Positions 26,115 through 35,155 of a DNA stretch of 64,000 nucleotides are shown here, one piece after another. Under the pieces are notes generated by a model. It ran no database searches. It was not told where the DNA came from and saw nothing but the letters and a program-made list of their open reading frames with translations. The stretch's first letter is position 1; each line of letters starts with the position of its first letter. A program made the position numbers and the translations under genes. Source of the stretch: Actinopolyspora biskrensis (GTDB lineage Bacteria > Actinomycetota > Actinomycetes > Mycobacteriales > Pseudonocardiaceae); assembly GCF_013408175.1 (NCBI RefSeq), contig NZ_JACBYW010000001.1:558001-622000 (forward strand), written 5' to 3'.

Positions 26115-26922
26115 ATGTGCTGTCCGCCGCGGCTCCGAGTCCTGAACGGTGCCGAGTTCGAGCAGGAACACCAGTGCGAGACGCTTTCGTCATCGCGGTG
26201 ACCGGTTGCAGCACGGCTTTAGTGACGCGCTCATCAGTGCCCTATTACTGTCCTGGGAACGACGAAGCTGCCGTCGATAACGAGCCTGCCGATCGGAAAT
26301 CACTGGTCATAGGCGGGACCATTTGTGTCGTGCCCAGCCAGGGGCTCATTCTGGCGTCGCTGCGTTGTCTCGGTTGGCTTTGCGGAGCTGCCTCGTGCTC
26401 GTGTGAGGGGTGGTCAGCTACGGGGTCTCGCACGGTGGTGTTGAGGCGCCGCGGAACCGGTCGATACGACGTTGGTGGCCGGCTCGGCGGCCTCTGGGGG
26501 CGTCCAGTGGGGACCGGTGGAGTGCTGCTCCGGTTGGTTTGCCGGTTCCAACGCCCGCTCCTTCGCTGCGAAGATCGTGCGCGGATGCGCGGATGGGAGT
26601 CGCGAGGTCCGCCGTGCCGGTCGGGCTGTCGACCGTGGATCACGAAGGGTTCTGTGAGGGATTCACTTCTCTCGATGGGCAACCTCCGGCCACATCGACA
26701 CAATCCGCGTGCGACAGGTGGTGAGGTTCACTGGGGTATGCCACCCGAACATCGGAAATCAGTAGGAGTTTTGCGCGGAAGGTTCAAGGGAACACGAATA
26801 GTGGGGGCGGAGGACACAGGGTATTCGTACGAATACGAGTAGTTTCACAGTTGCCTGAACGAGAATTCGTGTTTGGTTCCTGCGGTGGAGTGGGCCATGT
26901 GATGTCGTTAGTGGGGGGAAGC
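26115..26922. other. Intergenic region before the RCC1 module (about 800 bp)
   Basis: Open frames exist on both strands but read as Arg/Ser/Gly-rich non-protein sequence without domains. Nothing like a transposase, tRNA or second repeat copy was recognised. The last 100 bp contain a perfect palindrome (26821-26836) and the ribosome site for the RCC1 gene. Confidence 0.42.
26821..26836. promoter_or_regulatory. Perfect 16-bp palindrome upstream of the RCC1 operon
   Basis: GTATTCGTACGAATAC is a complete inverted repeat about 87 bp upstream of the chosen RCC1 start. It lies in a locally AT-richer stretch and is a strong candidate operator for a dimeric repressor controlling the module. Confidence 0.45.
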
Positions 26923-28200
26923 ATGGGTGTGGTCGACTACGTCAGCACAGCAGAGGGAGAACGAAGCGGAGCGGGAAGCGAAGCAGTCGCTGTTCCCATC
27001 GACAGGGGATTCCTCGATGCCTGGGGTTGCGACGACGACGGCGAGGGGCGGGTGCCGGATCGGCTGAAGAACACCATGGTCACCGCTATCAGCGCGGGGT
27101 CTGGGCACAACCTCGTCCTCAAGGCGGACGGCACCCTCGACGCCTGGGGGCACAACAAGTGGGGGCAGGCCACGGTGCCGGACCGACTCAAGGAAGCCGA
27201 GATCACCACCATAGCCACCGGGTACGACCACAATCTCGTGATCAAGCAGGACGACACCCTCGACGCCTGGGGTTGCAACGATGATGATCAGGGCGGGATC
27301 CCGGATCGGCTCACGGGCACGAAGGCCGTAGCGATCAGCGGTGGGGCCTGGCACAGTGTGGTGGTCAAGGACAACTTCATCCTCGATGCCTGGGGCCCCG
27401 AGAAATTCGATCAGGCCGCTGTGCCGAGCCGACTGCAAAACACCAAGGTGGCGGCTGTCAGCGCCGGCTACAACCACAATCTCGTGATCAAGCAGGACGG
27501 CACCCTCGACGCCTGGGGGTCTAACCACAAGAACAAGGCCACGGTGCCGGACCGGCTCAAGGACGTCAAAATCGCCGCCATCAGCGCCGGTCACGACCAC
27601 AGCCTCGTGATCAAGCAGGACGGCACCCTCGACGTTTGGGGCATCGAAGGTCAGGACGCGGTGCCGGATCGACTCAAGAGTGCGATAGTCGTCGCCATCA
27701 GCGCCGGCTATGACCATAGTGTGGTGCTCAAGCGAGATGGCACGCTCGACGCATGGGGTGGTGACGCCTGCGGCAAAGTCACGATACCGCCCAGGTTCAA
27801 AAACACCAAGATCGCCGCTGTCAGCACCATGTACTCCCACAACCTCGTCCTCGCGGCGGTTCTGCCGAGCAAGGCCATCAGTCTGGTCAATCCCGCGGCA
27901 AAGGGGCAGGTCGTCAGACCGAACACGAACGCCCCGCATGCGCTTCACGCGCGGGTGCGAAGCGAAGACGGTAAGCCGATCCGTGGGCTGGGGATCACCT
28001 TCACCGTCCTGGGAAGCAGCGGGTCGACGTTCCTGGCAGGGGGCAGGGTATACGGCGCGACGACGGACACGGATGGCATCGCCCGGGCTTCGCCACTCCG
28101 GGCGGGATCGGGCAGCGGTTCCTTCAGCGTCGTAGCCAACGCTCCCACTCGACGGGAGCTGGGAGTGCTGGAGATCCCGTTCACCATCACGTCTGTCTGA
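26923..28200 (+). CDS. RCC1-type seven-bladed beta-propeller with C-terminal Ig-like domain (copy 1)
   Basis: About 425 aa. Seven repeats of roughly 45 residues each contain a (T/F)LDxWG core, then a variable loop, VPDRLK, an ISAG segment and HNLVIKxDG; this is an RCC1/ATS1-like propeller. A bacterial Ig-like domain follows (about 305-425; LGITFTVLGSSGSTFLAGG). There is no signal peptide or membrane helix, so it should be cytoplasmic. ATG 26923 is preferred over upstream codons: it has GGGGGGAA just before it and its N-terminus (MGVVDY) lines up with that of copy 2 (MGTIDL). It heads a module with copy 2, a MABP-like protein and a subtilase, and is probably a recognition subunit. Confidence 0.82.
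   Translation: MGVVDYVSTAEGERSGAGSEAVAVPIDRGFLDAWGCDDDGEGRVPDRLKNTMVTAISAGSGHNLVLKADGTLDAWGHNKWGQATVPDRLKEAEITTIATGYDHNLVIKQDDTLDAWGCNDDDQGGIPDRLTGTKAVAISGGAWHSVVVKDNFILDAWGPEKFDQAAVPSRLQNTKVAAVSAGYNHNLVIKQDGTLDAWGSNHKNKATVPDRLKDVKIAAISAGHDHSLVIKQDGTLDVWGIEGQDAVPDRLKSAIVVAISAGYDHSVVLKRDGTLDAWGGDACGKVTIPPRFKNTKIAAVSTMYSHNLVLAAVLPSKAISLVNPAAKGQVVRPNTNAPHALHARVRSEDGKPIRGLGITFTVLGSSGSTFLAGGRVYGATTDTDGIARASPLRAGSGSGSFSVVANAPTRRELGVLEIPFTITSV
27004..27860 (+). repeat. In-gene tandem repeat coding the propeller blades, copy 1
   Basis: Units of about 120-135 bp. The 20-mer GATCAAGCAGGACGGCACCC occurs exactly at 27486 and 27609, with near copies in other units. The same 20-mer recurs three times in the second gene, so the repeats are kept alike at DNA level within and between paralogues. 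Confidence 0.7.
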
Positions 28201-28210
28201 GACGAACACG

Positions 28211-28244
28211 TGACCAGGCCGGGACAGCCCGACCGTGCTGGTCA
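28211..28244. terminator. Stem-loop between the two RCC1 genes
   Basis: TGACCAG (28211-28217) pairs with CTGGTCA (28238-28244) around a 20-nt loop. There is no T-run, so it may be a weak terminator, a pause site or an mRNA-stability element within the 230-bp gap. Confidence 0.3.
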
Positions 28245-28430
28245 GGCGATTGAGCGTGCAAGGCAACCCCTTGATTGTGACCGCGAATTCGGCTCTTCCC
28301 TCTCGCGGGACAACCTGCGGTGAGCGTCCGTCATCCGATGGGATTTCGCGCCGCGCGAGAGCGTATGGCCTTCGGATGGGGCAACCGCACTGTGGATGTG
28401 GTTCGCGGAGTGTCGCCATGGAGGTAGCAC

Positions 28431-29729
28431 ATGGGTACGATTGATCTTTCGAGCACAGTGGACGAACTTCGGGGCGGAGTGGAAGGTGGGCTGACCGCCG
28501 CTACCGTCGGCGCGGGGTTTCTGGATTCCTGGGGTAGCAACCACAGTGGTGAATCTGTCGTGCCGGATCGATTGCAGAACACCGGGATTATCGCTGGCTG
28601 CGCCGGCCGTCATCACAGTCTGGTGATTAAGAAGGACGGTACCCTCGACGCCTGGGGAAACAACGTGTTCCGCCAAGCGACGGTGCCGGATCCGCTCAAG
28701 AACACCGCGATCGTCGCTATCAGCGCTGGTCTGATGCACAATATTGTGATCAAGCGGGATAGTACCCTATATGCTTGGGGACGCGTGAACGATTACGGTC
28801 AGGCCGAGGTGCCCCACTGGCTCAAGGACACCAAGTTCGTCGCGGTCAGCGCTGGCTATTCCCACAATGTGGCGATCAAGCAGGACGGCACTCTTGAAGC
28901 CTGGGGCTCTGGCGGGGCCCGTAGTGTGCCGGATCGGCTCAAGAGCACCAAAGTCGCAGCCGTCAGCGCCGCGCGCGTAATGACACTCGGGCACGAGCAC
29001 AATGTGGTGATCAAGCAGGACGGCACCCTCGACGCCTGGGGCAACAACCGCTGGGGGCAGGCCACAGTGCCTGACCGCCTGAAGAACACCAAGGTTACCG
29101 CGGTCAGCGCCGGTGGCAGCCACAACCTGGTGATCAAGCAGGACGGCACCCTCGACGCCTGGGGACATAACAACTACAAGCAAGCCGTCGTACCGGAGCG
29201 GCTCAAGAACACCAAGGTGAAGGCGATCAGTGCCGGGCTCAGGCACAACCTGGTGATCAAGCAGGACGGCACCCTCGACGCCTGGGGAGAAGACGGCGAC
29301 GAACGGAAAGCCACCGTACCGGACCGGCTCGCAGCAGCCGAAGTCGTCGCCATCAGTGCCGACGATCACCACAATGTCGTTCTCGCGTCCGTTCTGCCGA
29401 GCAGGACTATCAGCCTGGTGAATCGTGCGGCTATGCGTCAAACGGCCAAACCGAACATGAACTTCCCCCACGCGCTCGACGTACAAGTGCGCAAGGACGG
29501 GCACCCGATCAGGGATCTGGGCATCACCTTCAAAGTCCAGGGCAGCAGCGGATCGGCATTCTTGGCGGGTGGCACCGTCTACAACACGACGACGGACAAG
29601 GACGGCATCGCCAAGGCCTCTCCGTTGCGGGCGGGCTCGAGGAGCGGCCCCTTCGTCGTCGCCGTCAACGCGCCCACGCGGCCGGACCTGGGAACTCTCC
29701 ACATCCCGCTCGCCATCGCATCCGCTTGA
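28431..29729 (+). CDS. RCC1-type seven-bladed beta-propeller with C-terminal Ig-like domain (copy 2)
   Basis: A 432-aa paralogue of the preceding protein with the same order: a short leader, seven (T/F)LxxWG blades, and an Ig-like domain (LGITFKVQGSSGSAFLAGG). One blade carries an extra insert (SAARVMTLGHEHNVV). The ribosome site GGAGGTAG precedes the ATG. Blades differ mainly in the loop after WG (for example NNRWGQ, HNNYKQ, EDGDER), while the framework is nearly constant. It has no export signal. Keeping two divergent copies suggests a heteromer or two recognition specificities. Confidence 0.82.
   Translation: MGTIDLSSTVDELRGGVEGGLTAATVGAGFLDSWGSNHSGESVVPDRLQNTGIIAGCAGRHHSLVIKKDGTLDAWGNNVFRQATVPDPLKNTAIVAISAGLMHNIVIKRDSTLYAWGRVNDYGQAEVPHWLKDTKFVAVSAGYSHNVAIKQDGTLEAWGSGGARSVPDRLKSTKVAAVSAARVMTLGHEHNVVIKQDGTLDAWGNNRWGQATVPDRLKNTKVTAVSAGGSHNLVIKQDGTLDAWGHNNYKQAVVPERLKNTKVKAISAGLRHNLVIKQDGTLDAWGEDGDERKATVPDRLAAAEVVAISADDHHNVVLASVLPSRTISLVNRAAMRQTAKPNMNFPHALDVQVRKDGHPIRDLGITFKVQGSSGSAFLAGGTVYNTTTDKDGIAKASPLRAGSRSGPFVVAVNAPTRPDLGTLHIPLAIASA
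28510..29390 (+). repeat. In-gene tandem repeat coding the propeller blades, copy 2
   Basis: The 20-mer GATCAAGCAGGACGGCACCC occurs at 29009, 29132 and 29254, about 123 bp apart, with a one-base variant at 28874. Such spacing allows slippage or gene conversion to shuffle blades. Confidence 0.7.
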
Positions 29730-29787
29730 CGGCGGCGTGCGGTCGGACCGAATCGCTCAGCAACACCTGACATCCGAGGAGGGAAGG

Positions 29788-30249
29788 ATGACCGAGTCAG
29801 TGAAGAACAGGACGGAGCCAGGAGAAGAGGGGCTGGCCGGCGAGGGAATCACCGACATAGCGATCTTCACCGATCTCAAAGCCGTGTCCGGATATCAGAA
29901 GATCAATCGAAACATCAACAACCAGGGTACGGCCTTGTACCTGGGATTCTCGAAGTCTGGCAAGGGGTCGGCACTGGTCAATCTCGTTTTCCACTTGGCG
30001 TGGATGGAGACACCGGACTGCTACAGCGTGCTGGACCAGGACCTCAACCAAGGGGCGAAGAACTGCTCGGTTCCCCTGTACCTCGCCACCACCGCGAGAG
30101 CGACGGAGGGGGACAAGCCAATCACCAACCTCGACGTGATCGAGTCATCGAAATCGCCGGCACAGGGGTGGAAGAAGGTCCCCTTGAGTCTCAACATCGG
30201 TGTACCGCAAGGCGAGAACCTCAATCTCGCCTACCTGATCAAGCAGTAA
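29788..30249 (+). CDS. MABP-like beta-prism protein
   Basis: A 153-aa protein. After a 20-residue leader it shows the MABP pattern of repeated strands: ITDIAIFTDLKAVSGYQKIN, then NNQGTALYLGFSKSG, and KPITNLDVIES with GWKKVPLSLN and ENLNLAYLIK. MABP beta-prisms in eukaryotes (MVB12, DENN proteins) bind membranes; bacterial ones accompany MACPF and toxin-like proteins. The ATG follows GAGGAGGGAAGG. The gene lies 58 bp after RCC1 copy 2, followed at once by a strong hairpin and then the subtilase. It may be a membrane-binding subunit or the protease substrate. The fold assignment rests on pattern reading only. Confidence 0.6.
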   Translation: MTESVKNRTEPGEEGLAGEGITDIAIFTDLKAVSGYQKINRNINNQGTALYLGFSKSGKGSALVNLVFHLAWMETPDCYSVLDQDLNQGAKNCSVPLYLATTARATEGDKPITNLDVIESSKSPAQGWKKVPLSLNIGVPQGENLNLAYLIKQ

Positions 30250-30252
30250 ATG

Positions 30253-30290
30253 GCCGCTCGGGTCGGGCGGATCTTCTCGGCCCGAGCGGC
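30253..30290. terminator. Strong stem-loop between the MABP-like gene and the subtilase gene
   Basis: GCCGCTCGGG (30253-30262) and CCCGAGCGGC (30281-30290) form a perfect 10-bp GC stem with an 18-nt loop, directly after the MABP stop. It could attenuate transcription into the protease gene. It also argues against the ATG at 30250 as the protease start. Confidence 0.5.
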
Positions 30291-30363
30291 AAACGGCAGA
30301 GGATTCGCGCTCTGCGATCCCCGTAATACCGAACGCACGATCGCTGCTTCCGTGGAGGACACC

Positions 30364-32097
30364 GTGGAGTACGGGAAGATTTCGCCGGAACTGGCCCTCG
30401 CCTACGACACGTACGTGGAGTCCGGATGGGAGAGACTCGCGGCTCACCTCGACAGTCATGACCTCGCTGGTTTCGCCGTTCCAGCGGAGGAGGAACAGCC
30501 GGTTCGTGTCGTGGTGAACCTGATGTGCGATCCCGAAGCCGACTTGGGGGAGCTCGCCGACATCGGCGTCAGCATCGACGAGGGCGGTCGGCGCGTGCGC
30601 ACGGCGAGCTTGCCGCTGGACGCGTTGGAACAGCTCACTGAACATCCCGGTGTGGAGTGGGTCGGCCATGACGAGCACGTCCACCCGCGTCTGGACGTCG
30701 CCGCGGACAAAGTCGGGCTTCCCGAGTACCGGACGCGCACGAGCACCAGCGGCAAGGGCGTGCTGATCGGGATCGTCGACACCGGCATCGACGCCACGCA
30801 CACCGAGATCACGGGCCGGGTCCAGCGGATCTGGGACCAGACGGTCACGGGCAACGGCGTGCCCGAAGGAAAGTACGGGACGGAATACACCGGTTCCGAC
30901 GTGACGAAGTCGAAGGACACCAGAGGACACGGCACTCACGTGGCCGGGATCGCCGCAGGTGCGGGGGCGACTTATCGGGGGGTCGCTCCTGAAGCGGAAC
31001 TGGTCGTGGTCAAGTCCACCCTGGATTCCTCAGGGGTCATCGCCGGGATTCGCTACCTCGCACGCATCGCCAAGGAAGCGAAGAAACCGCTGGTGATCAA
31101 CCTGAGTATCGGTCGTCAGATGCACCCCCACGACGGCACGGACCTGATGTCGATGGCGGTTGACGAGGCATCGGGGCCGGGTGTGGTCGTGTGCTGCAGC
31201 GCGGGCAACGACGGATCGAGTCCGATCCATACTGAGGCCAACGTCGGACCGCACGAAGTGACAATCCCGTGCAACTACGGTTTCTACGACCAGTATGGAT
31301 ACTTCTGCGTCAACGGGTGGTACTCGGGCACGGACGAGATCGAGTTCGCTCTGGAAGCTTCGAACGGCGCGCGGACCCCCTTCCAGGGTTTGATCAAGGC
31401 CGGGAAACCCTACACCAGTCACAAGTTGGATGAATGGGAGGTTTATCTCGCTCATGGCGTGGACGCGCGCAACAAGGATAATTACATCGCTACTACGGTC
31501 ATTCCACCGAGCGATGCCGAGAAGAAGCGCTCGTTCTGGAAGCTCGTCCTGCGCGGCAAGAGCCTCAGCAAGCCCATGATCACTCACCTCGACGTGTGGT
31601 GCAGAGGTGACGTCTATCTGGCGGGTCCGGGAGACCACACGAAGATGACGATCGATGCTCCCGGCGATGCCTCCAAAGCGATCACCGTTGGTGCCTACAT
31701 CACGCGCAAGAAGTGGACCGACATCAAACAACTGGACTGGCAGTACAGCTCCTACACCGAGAACGCGATGGCACCGTTCAGCAGCCAGGGCCCACTTCGC
31801 AACGGCACCGAGAAACCGAACGTGGCGGCCCCCGGGGCGGTCATCGTGTCGTGCCTGTCGAGCACGGTCGCGGAGAAGCCCGCCAGCGAGGACACACCCG
31901 ACGCCAACCATGTCATCAGCAGCGGCACGAGCATGTCCGCCCCGTTCATCGCCGGTATCGCGGCCTTGCTGCTGCAGAAGGAACCGGCCCTCGACGCGAC
32001 CAAGATCCGGGACAAGCTCGCCTACTGGCCGAAGAGCGACGCCAAGCACGATCAGGACGTCTGGGGAGAAGGCCTGATCGACCTCGACCAGATGTGA
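30364..32097 (+). CDS. Cytoplasmic S8 (subtilisin-like) serine protease with inserted domain, CspB-like
   Basis: About 577 aa from GTG 30364, chosen because GGAGGA lies 4 bp upstream; the frame is open from ATG 30250. A propeptide-like region (about 45-115) precedes the catalytic domain. Counted from 30364 the triad is D139 (GIVDTGID), H189 (RGHGTHVAG) and S523 (SSGTSMSAPF), with oxyanion N282 (SAGNDG). Between N282 and S523 sits an insert of about 160 residues with beta-rich segments, like the jelly roll of clostridial Csp proteases. No signal peptide is present, unusual for a subtilase, so it acts inside the cell, perhaps as the effector of the RCC1/MABP module. Confidence 0.85.
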   Translation: MEYGKISPELALAYDTYVESGWERLAAHLDSHDLAGFAVPAEEEQPVRVVVNLMCDPEADLGELADIGVSIDEGGRRVRTASLPLDALEQLTEHPGVEWVGHDEHVHPRLDVAADKVGLPEYRTRTSTSGKGVLIGIVDTGIDATHTEITGRVQRIWDQTVTGNGVPEGKYGTEYTGSDVTKSKDTRGHGTHVAGIAAGAGATYRGVAPEAELVVVKSTLDSSGVIAGIRYLARIAKEAKKPLVINLSIGRQMHPHDGTDLMSMAVDEASGPGVVVCCSAGNDGSSPIHTEANVGPHEVTIPCNYGFYDQYGYFCVNGWYSGTDEIEFALEASNGARTPFQGLIKAGKPYTSHKLDEWEVYLAHGVDARNKDNYIATTVIPPSDAEKKRSFWKLVLRGKSLSKPMITHLDVWCRGDVYLAGPGDHTKMTIDAPGDASKAITVGAYITRKKWTDIKQLDWQYSSYTENAMAPFSSQGPLRNGTEKPNVAAPGAVIVSCLSSTVAEKPASEDTPDANHVISSGTSMSAPFIAGIAALLLQKEPALDATKIRDKLAYWPKSDAKHDQDVWGEGLIDLDQM

Positions 32098-32330
32098 CCG
32101 CTCAGGGAGCATTGGTGGCATGCGCCGCCAACACGTTCCTGCTCTCGAGAAGTTCCAAGAAAAACACCCCTACGAGAAGACCACGCGAATCCACGCACCC
32201 TGGGGAGCAAACCGGAACATTTCCCACTGGCGAATGGTTTCGAAGAGTTTCCGGTCAGCCAAAAGAGTTAGTTCGCCTTTCTTCCGCGGGGCTCACACCG
32301 ACGTGGCACTGCCGCGCGACCCGCAACCAC

Positions 32331-33535
32331 TAGTGGCTCGTCTATGGACCTTGGACGGGCTATGTGATCTTTGTTTCGGGTGGTCGGGCATGCTGTCTCT
32401 ACGACGGTGTTGAGTTCGTGGAGGTGGTCGATGCCGCGTCGTCCGGAGGTGTTCGTGTGCCCGGTCAGCATGGCCGAGGGGCAACACCTGCAGAAGATCA
32501 GTCGAACCTCGAAAGACCCGGTCAAGCTGCGACGGGCCATCGTGGTGTGGGCCTGAAGCGCAGGGCCAGTCCGTGCCTGACATCGCGCAGCTGCTCGATG
32601 TCAGCGCCGACTATGTCCGTGACGTGGCCTACGCGTTCAATGAGCAGGGATTCGAGGCGTTGTCCCGCACAATGGAGCGGAGGGCGCACCCAAGACGATC
32701 GCTGAGTCCACGCGGGCTCGGATCTGCGCGATCGCCGGGTGTGCCCCCCGTATCCTGCGGCAAACGTTCAGCACGTGGTCACTGTCCAAGCTGTGCGACT
32801 ACCTCCTCACTCACGGCTACGTCGAACGGATCAGCCGCGAGATACTGCGCCGCATCCTGCGGGACGGCGGAGTGTCCTGGCAGGCCACCGCGACGTGGAA
32901 AGCCTCCAACGATCCGGATTTCACCGCCAAGATGAGTCGCATTCTGGAGTTTTACGACCACCCACCCGCCGACGGGCGCGTGCTCTGCGTCGACGAGTTC
33001 GGACCCTTGAACCTGCTGCCGCGCACGGGCCAAGCTTGGCGCCCGTTCAAAAAACCCCTGCGCACGCGGGCGACCTACACCCGCACCCACGGTGTTCGGC
33101 ACATGCTCGCCGCCCTCGACCTGGCCACCGGCAAGATCACCTACCGTATCCGCGACCGCAAACGCTGGCGCGAGTTCCTCACCTTCCTCAAGCAACTGCG
33201 TCGCCGCTGGCCCGGCCAACGGCTCTACCTGATCCTGGACAACTACGGACCGCATAAGCGCCCCGAGGTTCTGACCTGGTGTCAGGCCAACGACATCGAA
33301 CTCGTGTTCGCCCCGACCAACGCCTCCTGGCTGAACTGGATCGAGTCCGAATTCGCAGCCCTGCGCTACTTCGCCCTGGACGGCACCGACCACCGCAGCC
33401 ACGCCGAACAAGACGCCGCCCTCGGCGCCTACCTCCGCTGGCACAACCAGCGAGCACAGCCGAAACACCACTTCGCAATCAACTCACGCATCCGACAAAC
33501 CGATTACACGATCAACGCCGCCTGACACGACACTA
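32331..33535 (+). mobile_element. IS630-type insertion sequence (decayed)
   Basis: About 1.2 kb, the usual IS630 length. Both ends begin with TAGTG (32331 inward, and CACTA at 33531-33535 on the other side), consistent with insertion at TA, though the terminal repeats diverge further in. The internal transposase is frameshifted. It separates the RCC1/subtilase module from the Beta-family gene. The 233 bp before it (32098-32330) show no gene. Confidence 0.6.
32432..33525 (+). pseudogene. IS630-family transposase with two frameshifts
   Basis: The N-terminal part (MPRRPEVFVCPVSMAEGQHL) ends at a stop near 32556. The HTH part (AQGQSVPDIAQLLDVSADYV) continues in another frame, and from about 32680 a third frame (GAPKTIAESTRARICAIAG) runs to 33525. 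The catalytic domain is intact, with DDE residues in CVDEFGPLNL, LILDNYGPHK and NWIESEFAAL. One frameshift could be programmed, but two suggest inactivation. Confidence 0.75.
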
Positions 33536-33833
33536 GCGATACTTGCCGTTACGCACACCACCAACGAGCCATCACGCAGAACACGGTCAAAACTGACCGA
33601 ACGAACTCCCCGATTTCTAGCGTTATTTCGAGTGCCTGGCGTCCGGTGATGACCCGTTCAGCCGATAGATCGTCTTCGTGCGCTCTGAGACTCTCTGCAG
33701 CGGCACGTGAGGTGTCCGGCCGGGAACGCCGTTGTGGGAGGGGAGTGCTCTGCGCTCGCGGGACGGGCGCCGGAGGTGGTCGCACGAGGATATGGCCCTG
33801 CCTGGCCACGACGGTACGAGGGGATGGTGCTCG

Positions 33834-34958
33834 ATGGATGACGAGGCTGCCTTGTCTCCACTGCTGGCTGTGAAAAGCAAATGGGGTGAGCTCGACGCCG
33901 TTTTCCAGACCGAGACCGCTTCACCGGCTCCGATCATCATGGTCGAGCTGCTCGACAGGCTCCCGGATTCCGAGCGGGCCATGATGATGAAGAAGCTCGT
34001 GCGGGCCGGAGCGGAGCTCGTCAGAGCTGGACGTTCCCTGTGGGTTGATACCACGTGGTTGTCGGTTTCGAGCTCACTCGCGAGGGTTCCACAAGGCCCC
34101 TTCGAGTACTTGGACGAGAAGATCGACGCTGAAACCGATGGAGAGCTTCCTTTTCAGGGGATTGATGTTCCGCCGTTGATCCCGGTCGTTTCGGCGACCG
34201 TGGATAAACGCGAACTCAACAGGGTTCGGCTGCTGCGCGAGCACAAGCTCAGGCAGATCGCGGTGCGGTTGGGAAAGGAGTCCCGCAGCAGCGGGACCCA
34301 GTTGATCGCTCACCTCGAACGAATCATGCACATCGTGGAGGTCAGTAGTCGAGACGTGCACCTCGTGTTCGACGAAGGCTACATCGAGGGAGTCGACGGA
34401 CAACGGGTTCACAACCTGGTGAACACGATCGCCGCTGTCCGCGAGTACGAGTTCGCCTCGATCACGGTGCTGTCCGGATCGACGCCGCCGCAGCGTGGCA
34501 CGTTCGAGACCCGCTTCAGAGCACGCCCCGAACTCGAGTTGTGGTCGGCCGTTGCTCAGCTCAGCCGGCAACCGCTTCGCTACGGCGACTACGGAGTGGT
34601 GCACCCCGTGCCCCCGAAAGGAAGTGGGGGATTCCAACCGAACCCGTACATCCACTACACCCTTCCTGACAGATCCCTCTCCGTAGCGCGGAGAATCCCG
34701 AACCGCAAACCAGGATCTGTGCCGGAAGGGGCCTTCGAGAAGTACTTCCTCGAAGTGGCCGAGGAACTCGTGGGGCGTCCCGAGTTCGCCGGTAAAGGCT
34801 TCTCCTGGGGGGACGGCAGGCTCTACCAGTGCCGCCACGACTCCTACCCACGCGTCGGTAACTCCTCCAGCTGGATCGCCATCGCCACCTCCCACCACAT
34901 CGCACACCTCTCCCAGCGGCACGGCTCGGAATCGTCCGGCGAACCACCCGGTCCCTGA
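33834..34958 (+). CDS. Beta-family protein (unknown function)
   Basis: About 374 aa from ATG 33834 (MDDEAALSPLLAVKSKWGEL); the longer upstream frame is Arg/Gly-rich and unlikely to be translated. The sequence fits the Pfam Beta_protein type: a PVV strand near the middle, RYGDYGVVHPVPP, YTLPDRSLSVARR, then FAGKGFSWGD and a GNSSSWIAIATSHH end. Members are scattered through phage and bacterial accessory regions and have no known activity. It stands alone between the IS630 element and BREX. The 298 bp before it show no gene. Confidence 0.62.
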   Translation: MDDEAALSPLLAVKSKWGELDAVFQTETASPAPIIMVELLDRLPDSERAMMMKKLVRAGAELVRAGRSLWVDTTWLSVSSSLARVPQGPFEYLDEKIDAETDGELPFQGIDVPPLIPVVSATVDKRELNRVRLLREHKLRQIAVRLGKESRSSGTQLIAHLERIMHIVEVSSRDVHLVFDEGYIEGVDGQRVHNLVNTIAAVREYEFASITVLSGSTPPQRGTFETRFRARPELELWSAVAQLSRQPLRYGDYGVVHPVPPKGSGGFQPNPYIHYTLPDRSLSVARRIPNRKPGSVPEGAFEKYFLEVAEELVGRPEFAGKGFSWGDGRLYQCRHDSYPRVGNSSSWIAIATSHHIAHLSQRHGSESSGEPPGP

Positions 34959-35155
34959 GCTTCGCCGGGCAACGACCACCGTACGGAGCACGACGGGAAT
35001 CAAGTGGTTGCGAACACCGAATTTCCCATCGCTCTCCGCCTGCTCACGAAGTGATAACGCGGTGTTACGCGATCTTGGTGCAATGCGATGGGGAGGGTGT
35101 AGAACCGAAGTGACGTGACACGATGGCACTCTCGGAGGGGTTGAAAGGGGCACGA

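Noticed and set aside
26117-26842. 241-aa plus-strand ORF before the RCC1 module
   Set aside because: Arg/Gly/Ser-rich sequence without domains and with an implausible start; it also runs over the palindrome and promoter area.
27004-29390. CRISPR-like regularly spaced repeats
   Set aside because: The repeats are coding, with spacing near 123 bp, and translate into RCC1 blades; repeat and spacer sizes do not fit CRISPR.
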